64,000 bases of DNA from Nocardia nova NBRC 15556 (GCF_001613005.1 NZ_BDBN01000045.1:1-64000); one strand, 5' to 3'. Shown: positions 27,235 to 36,456, numbered from the stretch's first letter. Numbers and translations are program-made. Notes: generated by a model from the sequence alone, not told the origin.

Positions 27235-27711
27235 CGTCCGCTGTTCATCGCGCGGCATGCCGCCGATACCGAAGCGCTGGCCCGGATGGAAGCGGTCGAC
27301 CGCTTCATGGCGCCGATGCCCGGTTATCTCGGCCGTTCGCTGTGGCAGATCTATCACAGTCTGGTGTTGCGAAACGAGCTGGCGGACGGCGTGATTCGAC
27401 TGCGCTCGGATCTCGTCGTGGATCTGTCGAAACTGACCTGCCGGGTCCTGCTGATCGGCAGCCGCACCGATATGCTCGTGCCCGCCCGGTCCACCCGCCG
27501 CGGAGTCGAGCTGCTCACCGGTGCCGCCGACGTGCGATTCGCGGAGGTGACCGGCGGACATCTGGGCCTGATGGTGGGTCCCGACGCGGCCGGCTCGATC
27601 TGGCCCGCGATCGGCGAATTCCTCGGCGAATCCGGAGATTCCGATCAGATCAAACCGAGCTCGCGCGCCCGCGCGATGGCCTCGGCCCGGGAACCGCTGC
27701 TCAGCTTGTGA
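27235..27711 (+). pseudogene. 5'-truncated alpha/beta-hydrolase (PhaC-like) remnant
   Basis: Only the C-terminal half of an alpha/beta hydrolase is present: RPLFIARHAADTEALARMEA, then GYLGRSLWQIYHSLVLRNEL and CRVLLIGSRTDMLVPARST, ending with the catalytic-His loop EVTGGHLGLMVG. The nucleophile-elbow half is missing. The only ATG in this frame (27286) falls in the middle of the conserved region, and the frame is blocked by TGA at 27142. The last 22 codons overlap the 3' end of the convergent LuxR gene and look foreign to the fold. The remnant reads as a decayed gene, possibly from the cluster to its left. Confidence 0.7.
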
Positions 27712-30368
27712 TAAATCCCGCGCAAGTGTGTTTTGACGGTGTTGATCGAAACGCCCATGCCCTCGGCGATATTGAGCGTCGTCATCCCGGACGGCAACTG
27801 GCGCAACACCGACATCTCGGTTTCGGTCAATCCTGGATTGTGCGCCGCGCCGCGAGCCGACGGGTGCGACCGGATCAGATCGACCAGCCGGTCGTGGTGA
27901 CCGAAGCGGCCGACCGAACCGTCCAGTAACGCAACGGTTCCCGGCACCTCCAGGAACGGGCGCACGATCCGGTCGTCGGCGGCGTGAGTCAGCGCCTGCG
28001 CCACCGCCTCGTAGGCCTTGACCGGGCGGTCCAGATGGGCGGCCGCGGAGGCATACAGGAGCCATGCCGTGACGGAGGTGAGCGGGGGCAGTCCGTCGGT
28101 CCGGCGCAGCAGTGGCTGGAGCAGCTCGAGTGTCGTCGACGAGGTCTGCGCATACTCCGACAGGCATGCCTGCGCCAGCACGACCTCGGGCGTATGGCCC
28201 AGTACCGCGACCGCTCGCTCGACCAGAGTCTGTGCGCCGACGCGGGATTGGATCCGCAGCAGGGCGAGGATCGTATGCAGGACCAGATTGCCCGAGGAGC
28301 GCGCCGGTGTCGGTTCGGCGAGCATGTCGAGCAGCTGAATCCGCAGCGTATCGGCAGCCAGGAAACGATCTGTGGCGGAATCGAATTCGATCAGCCGCAG
28401 AATCGCCTGCGCCTGACGGTCGGCGGCCGGCGCGGGAGACAGGCCGCTCGTCGTGGCGGGCGGTAGCTGGCCGTGCACATCGATCGGATCGCCCTGCAGA
28501 TAGCGGGCGTACGCGATCATCGCCTGTGCGTGCGTCATCGCGGAATGTGTTCGCATTCCGTATTTCTCGGCGAGCTCCACGGCATGTTCGGCCCGCTTGC
28601 ACATCACCGTGAGATGGCCGCCGATACCACCGCACAACGCCAGTCGCGTTGCCGCCGGCACGACGAAGCGACCCAGTCCGGCATGTTCGGCCAGCGCGAG
28701 CGCCTGCCACAGCCCGGATTCCGCGCGCGCGACATCGCCGCGGTGCAGGTGCGCGTTGGCCAGCTGCAGGATGATGTAGCAGTCCAGTTCGGCATGCCCG
28801 GTCGGAGTGGGCGTCGCCGGATCGGGAGCGGCGGGTTCGGTGCCCGTCAGCACCGCGACATCGGCGGCCACGGCGCAGCGCAGCGCGGTCAGCCAGGACG
28901 CGGGCACCAGTGCGGACGCCGAACAGGGCTCTGCTTCGAGGCGATCCAGGTAGGCCGTGCAGGCCGCCACGTCTCCGCGGCCCACGGCCTCGGCGATGCG
29001 CAGCAGTTGGACGAATTGATCGTCGGCGAGTTCGCCGACGTCGTCCAATCGGGCGAAGAAGGACGGCCCGTCCCCGCCGAACACCAACCTCGGGCCGTGT
29101 TCGCGGATGAACCGCGACAGCTGTGGATGTCCCGGCACGGCGAGGACGTGATGCAGTGCGGCGGACGGCATCCGGGCATCGATGAACCACTTCGAACAGC
29201 TGCGGTGAATGCGCTGCAGCCGGTCCGGAAGTGAGCGTGCGGCTTCGGCGAGCAGATAGGCGCGCAGCATGGGGTGGTAGCTGTGCCACAGTTCGCCGTC
29301 GCGGGCGACGCAGGTGATCGGCAGATTGTTGCGCAGCAGATATTCCAGCGTGGCCGGGGCGGATTCGCCGACCAGCTCCGTGGCCAGCGCGACACTGAAC
29401 TCCTCGGGCACCGCCGTGGCGAGCAGGAAATGCAGCGCATCGTCCGGCAACGCCCCCAGCAGCTCGCCGACGAGGAAGTCGCTGATGGCATGCGGTGCGC
29501 GGGCCAATGCCGCCAAGGCGGTGGGCCGGTCCTGCGGATTCGCGGCCAGATAGATCGCGGCTATTCGTACCAACGCGGCCCAGCCGCAGGTCAGTCGCTG
29601 AATGCCGGCGATATCGGCCGCGTTCAGGTGGAGGTCGTGCTGATCGAGCAGGGCCGCGGTGTGTTCGTCGTCGAGCGCGAGTTCGCGCGCCGTCAGCCGG
29701 GTGAGCCGGCCACTCAGCTCGAGGCCGTGCCATCGCAGCGGCGGATCGAACCGGCCGGTGACGATGGTTGTCAATGTGGGCGGTGCGTTTTCGACGACGT
29801 ATTCCAATCCCGCGAGAGCCAACGGGTCGGTCAGCAGGTGGGCGTCGTCGAGGACCAGAACGGTCGGTTCGGCTCGGTCGGTCAACCGGTCCACCAGCGT
29901 CGCCGGTTCGGCGAGGGGGCCGGTGGGGTCCCGGTCGGGTGATCCGACGGGTAGGTCGAGCACTCCGGCGATCGCACGCCACAGATCGGCCGACTCACCG
30001 CGGCGGCCGGTGAAGGTCAGCCAGCCCACCCGGCAGGCGGAATGCCGGGGTGTCAGTCGCGCCACCCAGTCGGCGGCCAGGACGGTCTTGCCGGTTCCCG
30101 CGGGGGCGCAGATCAATACGGTCTGGCCGGCGCCGGTCGCCGCCGCCTCGTCGATGCGGGCGTGGGCAGCGGGAAGCGACAGCGGTACGAAGGAGAGTTC
30201 CGGCACGCCGAGTTGGAGGCCACTGCGAATGGCGGCAACGTTCGAGCTATCGGCTAGCGATCGCGTTGTTCTGGGCGAAGCGTTCAAAGCGCCTCCCGGA
30301 GCTGTGCCTTCGCCGAAGGCAGTGTCGGTGAAGCCTGCTTTCTCCAAACTGAAACGTACACTAATCAT
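27645..30368 (-). CDS. Large ATP-binding LuxR (LAL/MalT-type) regulator
   Basis: This 907-residue protein has a Walker A CAPAGTGKT at 87-95 and Walker B VLVLDDAHLL in an NB-ARC/AAA-type N-terminal ATPase. A long alpha-helical TPR-like middle part follows, then a C-terminal LuxR helix-turn-helix at about 845-905 (LTETEMSVLRQLPSGMTTLNIAEGMGVSINTVKTHL, split by normal family spacing). LAL regulators respond to a ligand and often control secondary metabolism or sugar use. The ATG at 30368 is clear. It is convergent with the oxidase operon and could regulate it, but the target is not shown by the sequence. Confidence 0.94.
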   Translation of the reverse strand: MISVRFSLEKAGFTDTAFGEGTAPGGALNASPRTTRSLADSSNVAAIRSGLQLGVPELSFVPLSLPAAHARIDEAAATGAGQTVLICAPAGTGKTVLAADWVARLTPRHSACRVGWLTFTGRRGESADLWRAIAGVLDLPVGSPDRDPTGPLAEPATLVDRLTDRAEPTVLVLDDAHLLTDPLALAGLEYVVENAPPTLTTIVTGRFDPPLRWHGLELSGRLTRLTARELALDDEHTAALLDQHDLHLNAADIAGIQRLTCGWAALVRIAAIYLAANPQDRPTALAALARAPHAISDFLVGELLGALPDDALHFLLATAVPEEFSVALATELVGESAPATLEYLLRNNLPITCVARDGELWHSYHPMLRAYLLAEAARSLPDRLQRIHRSCSKWFIDARMPSAALHHVLAVPGHPQLSRFIREHGPRLVFGGDGPSFFARLDDVGELADDQFVQLLRIAEAVGRGDVAACTAYLDRLEAEPCSASALVPASWLTALRCAVAADVAVLTGTEPAAPDPATPTPTGHAELDCYIILQLANAHLHRGDVARAESGLWQALALAEHAGLGRFVVPAATRLALCGGIGGHLTVMCKRAEHAVELAEKYGMRTHSAMTHAQAMIAYARYLQGDPIDVHGQLPPATTSGLSPAPAADRQAQAILRLIEFDSATDRFLAADTLRIQLLDMLAEPTPARSSGNLVLHTILALLRIQSRVGAQTLVERAVAVLGHTPEVVLAQACLSEYAQTSSTTLELLQPLLRRTDGLPPLTSVTAWLLYASAAAHLDRPVKAYEAVAQALTHAADDRIVRPFLEVPGTVALLDGSVGRFGHHDRLVDLIRSHPSARGAAHNPGLTETEMSVLRQLPSGMTTLNIAEGMGVSINTVKTHLRGIYHKLSSGSRAEAIARARELGLI

Positions 30369-30522
30369 TTGCTGAATTCGGTCAAAATGTGCGTCCCATC
30401 ATGATTTCGAATCGGTCTCGGGCCGTCGAATTCGGCCGTGGCGCAGGACGTAACGGGCCGGTCGGAGCCGTAGTGTCGGTCGGAGAATCGACACACCGGT
30501 CTGCGGCGGCGAGGTAATTCCG

Positions 30523-31635
30523 ATGCAATTGCGACGAGATCGGCCCGCGCGGGCCGAGCGAAAAGCTCCGCCGCCCGCGTCCGGAGCGACATGGTCGCTA
30601 CCGCGCGGTCTGATCGTGATGCTTTCGGTCGCCGGGGCCGTGGTGGCCGTCATGGGTATGAAGGCGTTCGCAGGCGTGCTCGGTCCCACCTTCCTGGCGC
30701 TGATGCTGACCATGGCCGTTCAGCCGGTGCAGACCTGGGTGCAACGGCGCGGCTGGCGGCCGTGGATCGGGATGGTGGCGGCCCTTTTCCTGGTCGTTCT
30801 GATTCTGCTCGTACTGATCGGGGCGCTGGTGCTCTCGGTCGCGCAATTGGCGTCCGAACTACCGAAATACTCCGACAAACTCGACGACATGCTCAACGGT
30901 GTGCGGAGTACCCTCGCCGATTTCGGGGTGGACACCGAGCAGATCCACAACGCCCTCAACGGTCTGGATGTGGGCAAGGTCGTCGATCTGCTGTCGGTCG
31001 CACTGAGCAACGCGCTCGGAATCTTCTCGAATCTGTTTTTCGTTCTGGCACTGCTGCTGTTCATGGCGATCGACGGCATGATGATCGATCGAAAATTGGC
31101 GGTGGTGGCCAAGGCACGGCCCGAAATCGCTTATGCGCTGGGTGTATTCGCCATCGGCACCCGGAAATATCTGGTGGTTTCCACGGTCTTCGGCTTGATC
31201 GTCGCCGTCTTCGACGGCGGTGCCCTGTGGTTGATGGGCGTGCCGCTTCCGGTGCTGTGGGCGCTGCTCTCCTTCATCACCAACTACATTCCGAATATCG
31301 GCTTCGTCATCGGCCTGATTCCGCCGGCGCTGCTGGCGCTGCTCGACAGCGGCCCGATGCTGATGCTGTGGGTGATCGTCGTCTATTCGGTGATCAATTT
31401 CGTGATTCAGTCGATCATCCAGCCCAAATTCGTGGGTGATGCCGTCGGCCTCAGCGTGACCGTGACGTTCCTGTCGTTGGTTTTCTGGTCGTGGGTCCTG
31501 GGCGCGCTCGGTGCGCTGCTGGCGATTCCGCTGACGCTGCTGATGAAGGCGCTGCTGCTCGATATCGATCCGACCACGCGGTGGGTCAACGTGCTGATCC
31601 AGGACCGGGCGCCCGATCCGGACGAGGAACCGTAG
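30523..31635 (+). CDS. AI-2E family (PerM/YdiK-type) transporter
   Basis: The 370-residue product has about seven to eight membrane helices, beginning LIVMLSVAGAVVAVMGMKAF and including FFVLALLLFMAIDGMMID and NYIPNIGFVIGLIPPALLALL; QPKFVGDAVGLSVTV is the typical conserved segment before the last helix. Members of this family export autoinducer-2 in E. coli (TqsA) or act as Na+/H+ antiporters in others, so the substrate is not predicted. The N-terminus is a basic cytoplasmic tail. It is divergent from the LAL regulator with a 154-bp gap. Confidence 0.93.
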   Translation: MQLRRDRPARAERKAPPPASGATWSLPRGLIVMLSVAGAVVAVMGMKAFAGVLGPTFLALMLTMAVQPVQTWVQRRGWRPWIGMVAALFLVVLILLVLIGALVLSVAQLASELPKYSDKLDDMLNGVRSTLADFGVDTEQIHNALNGLDVGKVVDLLSVALSNALGIFSNLFFVLALLLFMAIDGMMIDRKLAVVAKARPEIAYALGVFAIGTRKYLVVSTVFGLIVAVFDGGALWLMGVPLPVLWALLSFITNYIPNIGFVIGLIPPALLALLDSGPMLMLWVIVVYSVINFVIQSIIQPKFVGDAVGLSVTVTFLSLVFWSWVLGALGALLAIPLTLLMKALLLDIDPTTRWVNVLIQDRAPDPDEEP

Positions 31636-31684
31636 GCGGCGGCGACCCCACCTGGGGCCCAGCCGACGACCCAAGCCGACGAGT

Positions 31685-31903
31685 TCAGCCGGCGGAGTCG
31701 GGCAGTTGCGCCATCCCCAGCAGTGTCAGCCCGAGCGAATCGATGCGTGCCAGCACGCCACGCATGGCCGTGGTGTCGGAGAGGGTGCCGAACAGTGTGG
31801 TCGTCCCAGCCGACGAATGATTGCTGCGGCTCAATTCCGGAAATGCGGCCAGCGCCCGTTCGGACAATTCACCATCGATGACGAACTGATAGCGGATCGA
31901 CAA
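31685..31903 (-). CDS. Small conserved hypothetical protein
   Basis: This is a 72-residue frame starting at a TTG (31903), 11 bases after AGGAGG. The translation MSIRYQFVIDGELSERALAA ... GTTTLFGTLSDTTAMRGVLARIDSLGLTLLGMAQLP resembles a family of small actinobacterial beta-alpha-beta proteins of unknown function. The longer frame to 32044 encodes an uncharacteristic basic run, so I favour the short form. It is convergent with the AI-2E permease. Confidence 0.65.
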   Translation of the reverse strand: MSIRYQFVIDGELSERALAAFPELSRSNHSSAGTTTLFGTLSDTTAMRGVLARIDSLGLTLLGMAQLPDSAG

Positions 31904-32121
31904 CGACCAACTCACCTCCTCGGCCGGGGTGCATGCGCGTCTCCAGGCTCGGGCACAACCGCTGGTAGTCGCCTCATCCGCCCGGGATGAGCTCGAGATC
32001 CGGCCGCGAACCGGTCCCGCGGGGCGACGGCGTCCGACACTCACCCGTCACGGGTGAAGCCATTGCGCACCGCGCTGGGCACATTCAGGGGAAGACCTCT
32101 CGGCTGGGAAGGAGTTCTGCC

Positions 32122-32535
32122 ATGACCACAACCCCGCAGGAGCATCCCGTACGTCAGGGCATCGCCGCCGGAACATCGATCGGCGCGGCGATCCTGCTGA
32201 TCACCGTCGGTGTGCTCTCGATCCTGGAAGGAATTTCGGCGGTCGCCAACGACAACCTCTTCGTCGTGGGCATCGACTACGTCTACCAATTCGACACCAC
32301 GACCTGGGGATGGATCCACATCGTGCTGGGGATCCTGCTGGTCATCGCCGCCCTCGGTCTGATGGCCGGCACCACGTGGGGCCGGATCGTGGCAATCACG
32401 TTGGCGGCGTTGTCCATCCTCGCGAACTTCCTGTGGCTGCCCTACTACCCGGCATGGTCGATCCTGGTGATCGCGTTGAATGTCGTGGTCATCTGGGCGG
32501 TCGCCACCTGGCAGCCCGGCCCGGACCGCGTCTGA
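32122..32535 (+). CDS. DUF7144-type four-helix membrane protein
   Basis: The 137-residue product, from ATG 32122 behind AAGGAG, has four membrane helices: IGAAILLITVGVLSILEGIS, IHIVLGILLVIAALGLM, IVAITLAALSILANFLWLPY and ILVIALNVVVIWAVAT. A conserved YQFDTTTWGW lies between helices 1 and 2. This small Actinobacteria-restricted family has no assigned function. It is followed 86 bp later by the adenylate cyclase. Confidence 0.85.
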   Translation: MTTTPQEHPVRQGIAAGTSIGAAILLITVGVLSILEGISAVANDNLFVVGIDYVYQFDTTTWGWIHIVLGILLVIAALGLMAGTTWGRIVAITLAALSILANFLWLPYYPAWSILVIALNVVVIWAVATWQPGPDRV

Positions 32536-32621
32536 TCCCCGCTTCGCCGGGCTGTGACAACCGGCTGTGACAAATAATCAGCCGGCGGCCCGGCCTCTGC
32601 GGGATCCGTATCGTCGGAATT

Positions 32622-33629
32622 ATGGCCTCTCCGGAGCTGTCGAAGCTGGTTCAGTCGGTGGTCGAGCCCTATCTACTGGAGGGATCTCGCCGCTACAACC
32701 GGGTCGAGGTCGCGGAACTGTCGGGCGTACCGGCCGATCTGTCGCGGCGGCTGTGGGTTTCGCTCGGATTCCCGGCTCATGAGGACGACGCCGCGGTCGA
32801 ATTCACCGACGGCGATGTCAACGCGGTCCGGAACTTCAGAAGTCTCGACGCGCTGGCCGGCGCCGATGTGCGCCGGCAGCAGGCGGCCGCGCGCACCCTC
32901 GGGCAGTCGATGGCGCGGCTGGCGGAATGGCAGGTCGATCTGGTCGCGGAGGAGATCGCCGACCGGATCCGTTCGATCACGGCGGGCGATCCCGCGGTGG
33001 ACCAGGACAAGGTCGCCCGGGAGGCGACCGCCGAGGTGGTGTCGGCGCTGCAGCAACTGCAGGCCTACGCGTGGCGGCGCCATCTCGCGGCGGCGCTGAC
33101 GCGGTCGCTGGCCGGTGACGGCACCGGAGAAACGTTGCGGGAGTTGGCCGTCGGATTCGCGGACATGGTCGGCTACACCCGGCTGACCCGGCATCTGGAA
33201 GCCGACGAACTGGACGATCTGCTGGAGTCGTTCGAATCCGTCACCACGAACGCGATCACCGCGAACGGCGGCTGGACCATCAAGAATGTCGGCGACGAGG
33301 TGATGTTCGCGGCCGAATCGGCGGTGGCGGCCGCCCGGATCGCATTGGCGATCCAGGAGGCCACAACGAGTGCCGGAACCACCCCTGAACTGCGGGTCGG
33401 GCTGGCTTACGGCCAAGTGTTGCAACGTTTCGGTGATCTCTACGGGTCGGTGGTGAATACCGCGGCGCGGCTGACCGGAGTCGCCCGGCCGGGCACGGTC
33501 CTGGTGGACGACGGCGCGGCAACACAATTGGCGGACGAGCCCGAGTTCTCGTTGCGGCATCTGCGCACTGTGCGGGTGCGCGGAATCAACCGTTTGGGTT
33601 CGCACGTGCTGCGGCGGAACGGTAGCTGA
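32622..33629 (+). CDS. Class III adenylate/guanylate cyclase
   Basis: This makes cyclic nucleotide from ATP or GTP. The 335-residue product has an N-terminal pH-sensing-like regulatory domain (about 1-170, as in mycobacterial Rv1264/Rv2212) and a C-terminal catalytic domain. Key residues are visible: the first metal Asp in FADMVGYTRL (about 181), KNVGDEVMF with substrate Lys and second metal Asp (about 221-226), and GLAYGQVLQRFGDLYGSVVN and NTAARLTG carrying the Asp, Asn and Arg used in catalysis. All positions expected for an active homodimeric adenylate cyclase are present. No CRP-like gene is in the window. Confidence 0.93.
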   Translation: MASPELSKLVQSVVEPYLLEGSRRYNRVEVAELSGVPADLSRRLWVSLGFPAHEDDAAVEFTDGDVNAVRNFRSLDALAGADVRRQQAAARTLGQSMARLAEWQVDLVAEEIADRIRSITAGDPAVDQDKVAREATAEVVSALQQLQAYAWRRHLAAALTRSLAGDGTGETLRELAVGFADMVGYTRLTRHLEADELDDLLESFESVTTNAITANGGWTIKNVGDEVMFAAESAVAAARIALAIQEATTSAGTTPELRVGLAYGQVLQRFGDLYGSVVNTAARLTGVARPGTVLVDDGAATQLADEPEFSLRHLRTVRVRGINRLGSHVLRRNGS

Positions 33630-33714
33630 CCGCCTCTGTCGTCGGATCCGAAAACGCTGTCGCACAAGGGTGGAGGCGGCGCAGACGCCGACCGGAAAAG
33701 TACCGGAATTGGAA

Positions 33715-33783
33715 GCGGGCCTCGGCGAAGGGGGGGAGTTAGCCGAGGCCCGCGTAGGGTCGGCCCGGGGGGGAGGGGCCGAC
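33715..33783. terminator. Two tandem G-looped hairpins after the cyclase
   Basis: The first hairpin has a 12-bp stem (33715-33726 with 33742-33753) and a loop containing seven consecutive G. The second has an 8-bp stem (33759-33766 with 33776-33783) and a nine-base all-purine loop with seven G. No U-tract follows, so these may act as a GC-rich terminator or RNA structures. Confidence 0.65.
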
Positions 33784-34343
33784 GTGACTGATCCTACGCG
33801 ACGATTCTCGTTTGTGTCTGCATGAGGGGCGCTAGTTTCGGAATTTTTTTCTCTGGCGTGTTGCGGGGCGCGTCGTCCGGTTTGCCGGAGGGTTGATAGT
33901 CGGCGGGGAGGCATTCGTGAATTACGTTGTAACACAAAGGAATAAACTTGTTCCACGTGAAACGATCGGGCGTGGCGGGGCGCCTTCGCGAGCGTCGAAT
34001 TCGGTAGCTGTGCGGGTGTGGCGGCGCACGACGGTGGGCGTTTTCACACCCTCGGGGCCCCGTGAGCGCCACGGCAGGTAGCCGTGCGGGCCGCACTCGA
34101 GTAGCGCGCTACTCGCGACCTTCGGGGCCGGGCGCGGGAGTATCGAGTCGGTCGCATCCCGCCGGCACCCCCGAGCACCGCCGGATCCCCGGGATGCGAC
34201 CACCTCCGCCCTCTGCCCGGTCGGGGTTCCTCGCTCGGTCGATGTCCGATATGGGTTTATTCGGATGAACTTGTCGGTGGTGTGGGCAATACTGCACGGC
34301 AAGTAGCGAACCTCACATCCACATCGAACGGCAGGGGAAAAGC
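33784..34343. other. Gene-free stretch before the ABC exporter
   Basis: No convincing reading frame with proper codon use was found in this 560-bp stretch on either strand. It contains a T-run at 33841-33852, a locally AT-rich segment around 33910-33950 and a parS-like site at 33949-33964. The right end should hold the exporter promoter, with an AGGGGA ribosome site ahead of 34344. Confidence 0.55.
33949..33964. promoter_or_regulatory. Outlying parS-like site
   Basis: TGTTCCACGTGAAACG matches the parS consensus at 14 of 16 positions, about 24 kb to the right of oriC and in a gene-free stretch. Confidence 0.75.
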
Positions 34344-35348
34344 ATGCCCGACGCCATCATCGCCGAGGGTTTGGTCAAGAAGTACGGTCGGCTCGTCGCA
34401 CTCGACGGGCTCGACCTAGCGGTTCCCGAGGGGACGGTGACCGCCCTGCTCGGCCCCAACGGATCCGGGAAAACCACGACGGTCCGGGTGCTCACCACAC
34501 TGCTCACCCCCGATGCCGGCCGCGCCACGGTCGCCGGTATCGATGTGCTGCGCGAACCGCAGCGGTTACGCGCCCACATCGGTGCCTCCGGTCAGTACGC
34601 GGCCGTGGATGAATATCTCACCGGCTTCGAGAATTTGGAGATGGTGGGGAGGCTGTACCACCTGGGCATTCAGCGCAGTAAACAGCGTGCCCGGGAACTG
34701 CTCGAGCGCTTCCGGCTCAGTGAGGCGGCCGATCGGCCGGTGAAGGGCTACTCCGGCGGCATGCGGCGCCGGCTGGACCTGGCCGGAGCCCTGGTGGCGA
34801 ATCCGCCGGTGCTGTTCCTCGACGAGCCGACCACCGGGCTCGATCCACGGGCCCGGATGGACCTGTGGGATGTGATCGAGGAACTCGTCGCCGGTGGTAC
34901 CAGCCTCCTGCTGACCACGCAGTACATGGAGGAGGCGGACCGGCTGGCCGACACCATCGTGGTGATCGATCACGGCTCGGTCATCGCGCGCGGCACCGCC
35001 GACGAGTTGAAAGCTACGGTCGGGGGCGATCGGATCGAGTTGACGGTCGAGCATGTCGACGCGCTCGCCGTCGCCCAGCAGGCACTGGCCGGGCTGGCGG
35101 TCGGCGATATCCACGTCGAACCGGGGTTGCGGCGGCTCACCATTCCCGTCGACGACGGCTCGCAGGCCCTGGTCGACACCATCGAGCGGCTGTCCGCGCA
35201 CCGGGTGCGCATCCAGGATGTGGGCCTGCGACGGCCCTCGCTCGACGACGTCTTCCTCACCCTGACCGGGCACGAGGCCGCCGACTCCATCGACCCGGCC
35301 GATGCCGCGCAGACCCTCGAACAAGCCACGGAAGGACAGAGCAGATGA
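34344..35348 (+). CDS. DrrA-type ABC exporter ATP-binding protein
   Basis: This is the nucleotide-binding subunit of a two-gene ABC exporter of the daunorubicin-resistance type. The 334-residue product has Walker A GPNGSGKT (37-44), the signature YSGGMRRRLDLAGAL (about 136-150), Walker B VLFLDEPTTGLDP (about 156-168) and the H-loop replaced by TTQYMEEADRLAD, typical of this subfamily. The C-terminal accessory domain ends near residue 320. The stop codon overlaps the permease start (ATGA), so the pair is translationally coupled. The substrate may be a drug or lipid; nothing here identifies it. Confidence 0.95.
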   Translation: MPDAIIAEGLVKKYGRLVALDGLDLAVPEGTVTALLGPNGSGKTTTVRVLTTLLTPDAGRATVAGIDVLREPQRLRAHIGASGQYAAVDEYLTGFENLEMVGRLYHLGIQRSKQRARELLERFRLSEAADRPVKGYSGGMRRRLDLAGALVANPPVLFLDEPTTGLDPRARMDLWDVIEELVAGGTSLLLTTQYMEEADRLADTIVVIDHGSVIARGTADELKATVGGDRIELTVEHVDALAVAQQALAGLAVGDIHVEPGLRRLTIPVDDGSQALVDTIERLSAHRVRIQDVGLRRPSLDDVFLTLTGHEAADSIDPADAAQTLEQATEGQSR

Positions 35349-36187
35349 TCACCGCCGCGGCCGACACCCGCAGACCGACCCTGGCCGAACGCGCGGCCAC
35401 CGTGGCCGGGGACAGCCTGACCATTGCCAAGCGCAATGTCATCAAGATCAAACGAGTGCCCGACGTGCTGATCTTCTCGACGCTGTCGCCGATCATGTTC
35501 GTCCTGTTGTTCGCCTACATCTTCGGCTCGGCGATCAGCGTGCAGGGCACGTCGTACCGCGAATTCCTGATCGCCGGCATCTTCGCCCAGACCTCGGTCT
35601 TCGGCGCCACGTTCACCGGTACCAGCCTGGCCGAGGATATGCAGCGCGGAATCATCGACCGGTTCCGCTCACTGCCGATGGCACCGTCGGCGGTGCTGGT
35701 CGGGCGCACCGTGGCCGATGTCGCCATCAACGTGGTGAGCCTGGTCGTGATGTCGGTGACCGGTCTGCTCGTCGGCTGGCGCATCCACGGATCCTTCCTC
35801 GAGGCCGTGCTCGCCTATGCCTTGCTGTTGCTGTTCGCCTACGCGATTTCCTGGATCATGGCCGTGGTCGGTTTGCTGGTGCGGGCGCCGGAAGTGTTCA
35901 ACAACGCCAGTTTCATGGTGATCTTCCCGCTGACCTTCATCGCCAACACCTTCGTGCCCAGCGAGGTGCTGCCGACGCCGCTGCGCGTCGTCGCGGAATG
36001 GAATCCGGTATCGGCGGTGACGCAGGCGACGCGCGATCTGTTCGGCAACACGAGTCCGACGAATCCGACGCCGGATGTGTGGTCGCTGCAGCATCCGGTG
36101 GCGACGACATTGATCTGGGTGGTGGCGATCCTGGCGATCTTCGTGCCGCTGGCGCTGCGTCAGTTCAAGCGGTCCGTCAGCCGGTGA
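35345..36187 (+). CDS. DrrB-type ABC-2 exporter permease
   Basis: The 280-residue product has a cytoplasmic N-terminus ending in RNVIKIKRVPDVLIF and then about six membrane helices, including IMFVLLFAYIFGSA, ALLLLFAYAISWIMAVVGLL and TLIWVVAILAIFVPLAL. The family hallmarks FRSLPMAPSAVLVGRTVADV and FVPSEVLPTPLRVVAEWNPV are present. The ATG at 35345 overlaps the ATPase stop codon; a longer frame to 34865 would run inside the ATPase gene and is not credible. Together with the preceding gene it should form a complete exporter. Confidence 0.95.
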   Translation: MITAAADTRRPTLAERAATVAGDSLTIAKRNVIKIKRVPDVLIFSTLSPIMFVLLFAYIFGSAISVQGTSYREFLIAGIFAQTSVFGATFTGTSLAEDMQRGIIDRFRSLPMAPSAVLVGRTVADVAINVVSLVVMSVTGLLVGWRIHGSFLEAVLAYALLLLFAYAISWIMAVVGLLVRAPEVFNNASFMVIFPLTFIANTFVPSEVLPTPLRVVAEWNPVSAVTQATRDLFGNTSPTNPTPDVWSLQHPVATTLIWVVAILAIFVPLALRQFKRSVSR

Positions 36188-36240
36188 GCCTCTCACCTGG
36201 CGCTACTGCGGGCGGCCCGTGCCTGTGACAGCATGGTGCC

Positions 36241-36456
36241 ATGCAGTTGGGGAGTTCCCGGAAATCCGGTCGGTTGCGTAATCGGCTCATCGCGGCGGGC
36301 GTTGCCGCCGCCGCGGGCGGTGCCGCATGGGTGGCCGCCTCGCGTCGCCCGCAGCTTCCGGAGCCGGCCGCCGAACCGCCGCGGCTGGGATATGCGGGCG
36401 GAGCGACCGCGCCCGAGACGGCGGCCTCCACCGACGACGCGGCGCACACCGGCTAG
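36241..36456 (+). CDS. Small putative membrane-anchored protein
   Basis: This 71-codon frame between the exporter and ppiA begins with a basic segment (SSRKSGRLRNR), then a short hydrophobic stretch (LIAAGVAAAAGGAAWVA) and a Pro/Ala/Glu-rich tail. This looks like a single-pass or peripheral protein, but the ribosome site is weak and the family is not recognised. It is an unconfirmed gene. Confidence 0.45.
   Translation: MQLGSSRKSGRLRNRLIAAGVAAAAGGAAWVAASRRPQLPEPAAEPPRLGYAGGATAPETAASTDDAAHTG

Noticed and set aside
27132..27929. A 265-codon gene overlapping the hydrolase remnant and the LuxR end
   Set aside because: No recognisable domain; the overlapping frame has clear hydrolase similarity.
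27175..29982. A 935-codon frame overlapping the LuxR gene on the same strand
   Set aside because: The LuxR frame contains Walker A and B motifs and a helix-turn-helix; this frame is Arg/Pro-rich without motifs.
20553..30368. Prophage or integrative element inserted at tRNA-Ala
   Set aside because: No integrase, transposase or flanking att duplication was found, although the location beside a tRNA is suggestive.
33922..34302. A 126-codon leftward gene in the stretch before the ABC exporter
   Set aside because: No ribosome site, Arg/Pro/Gly-rich translation, and part of it is encoded by the parS-like sequence.
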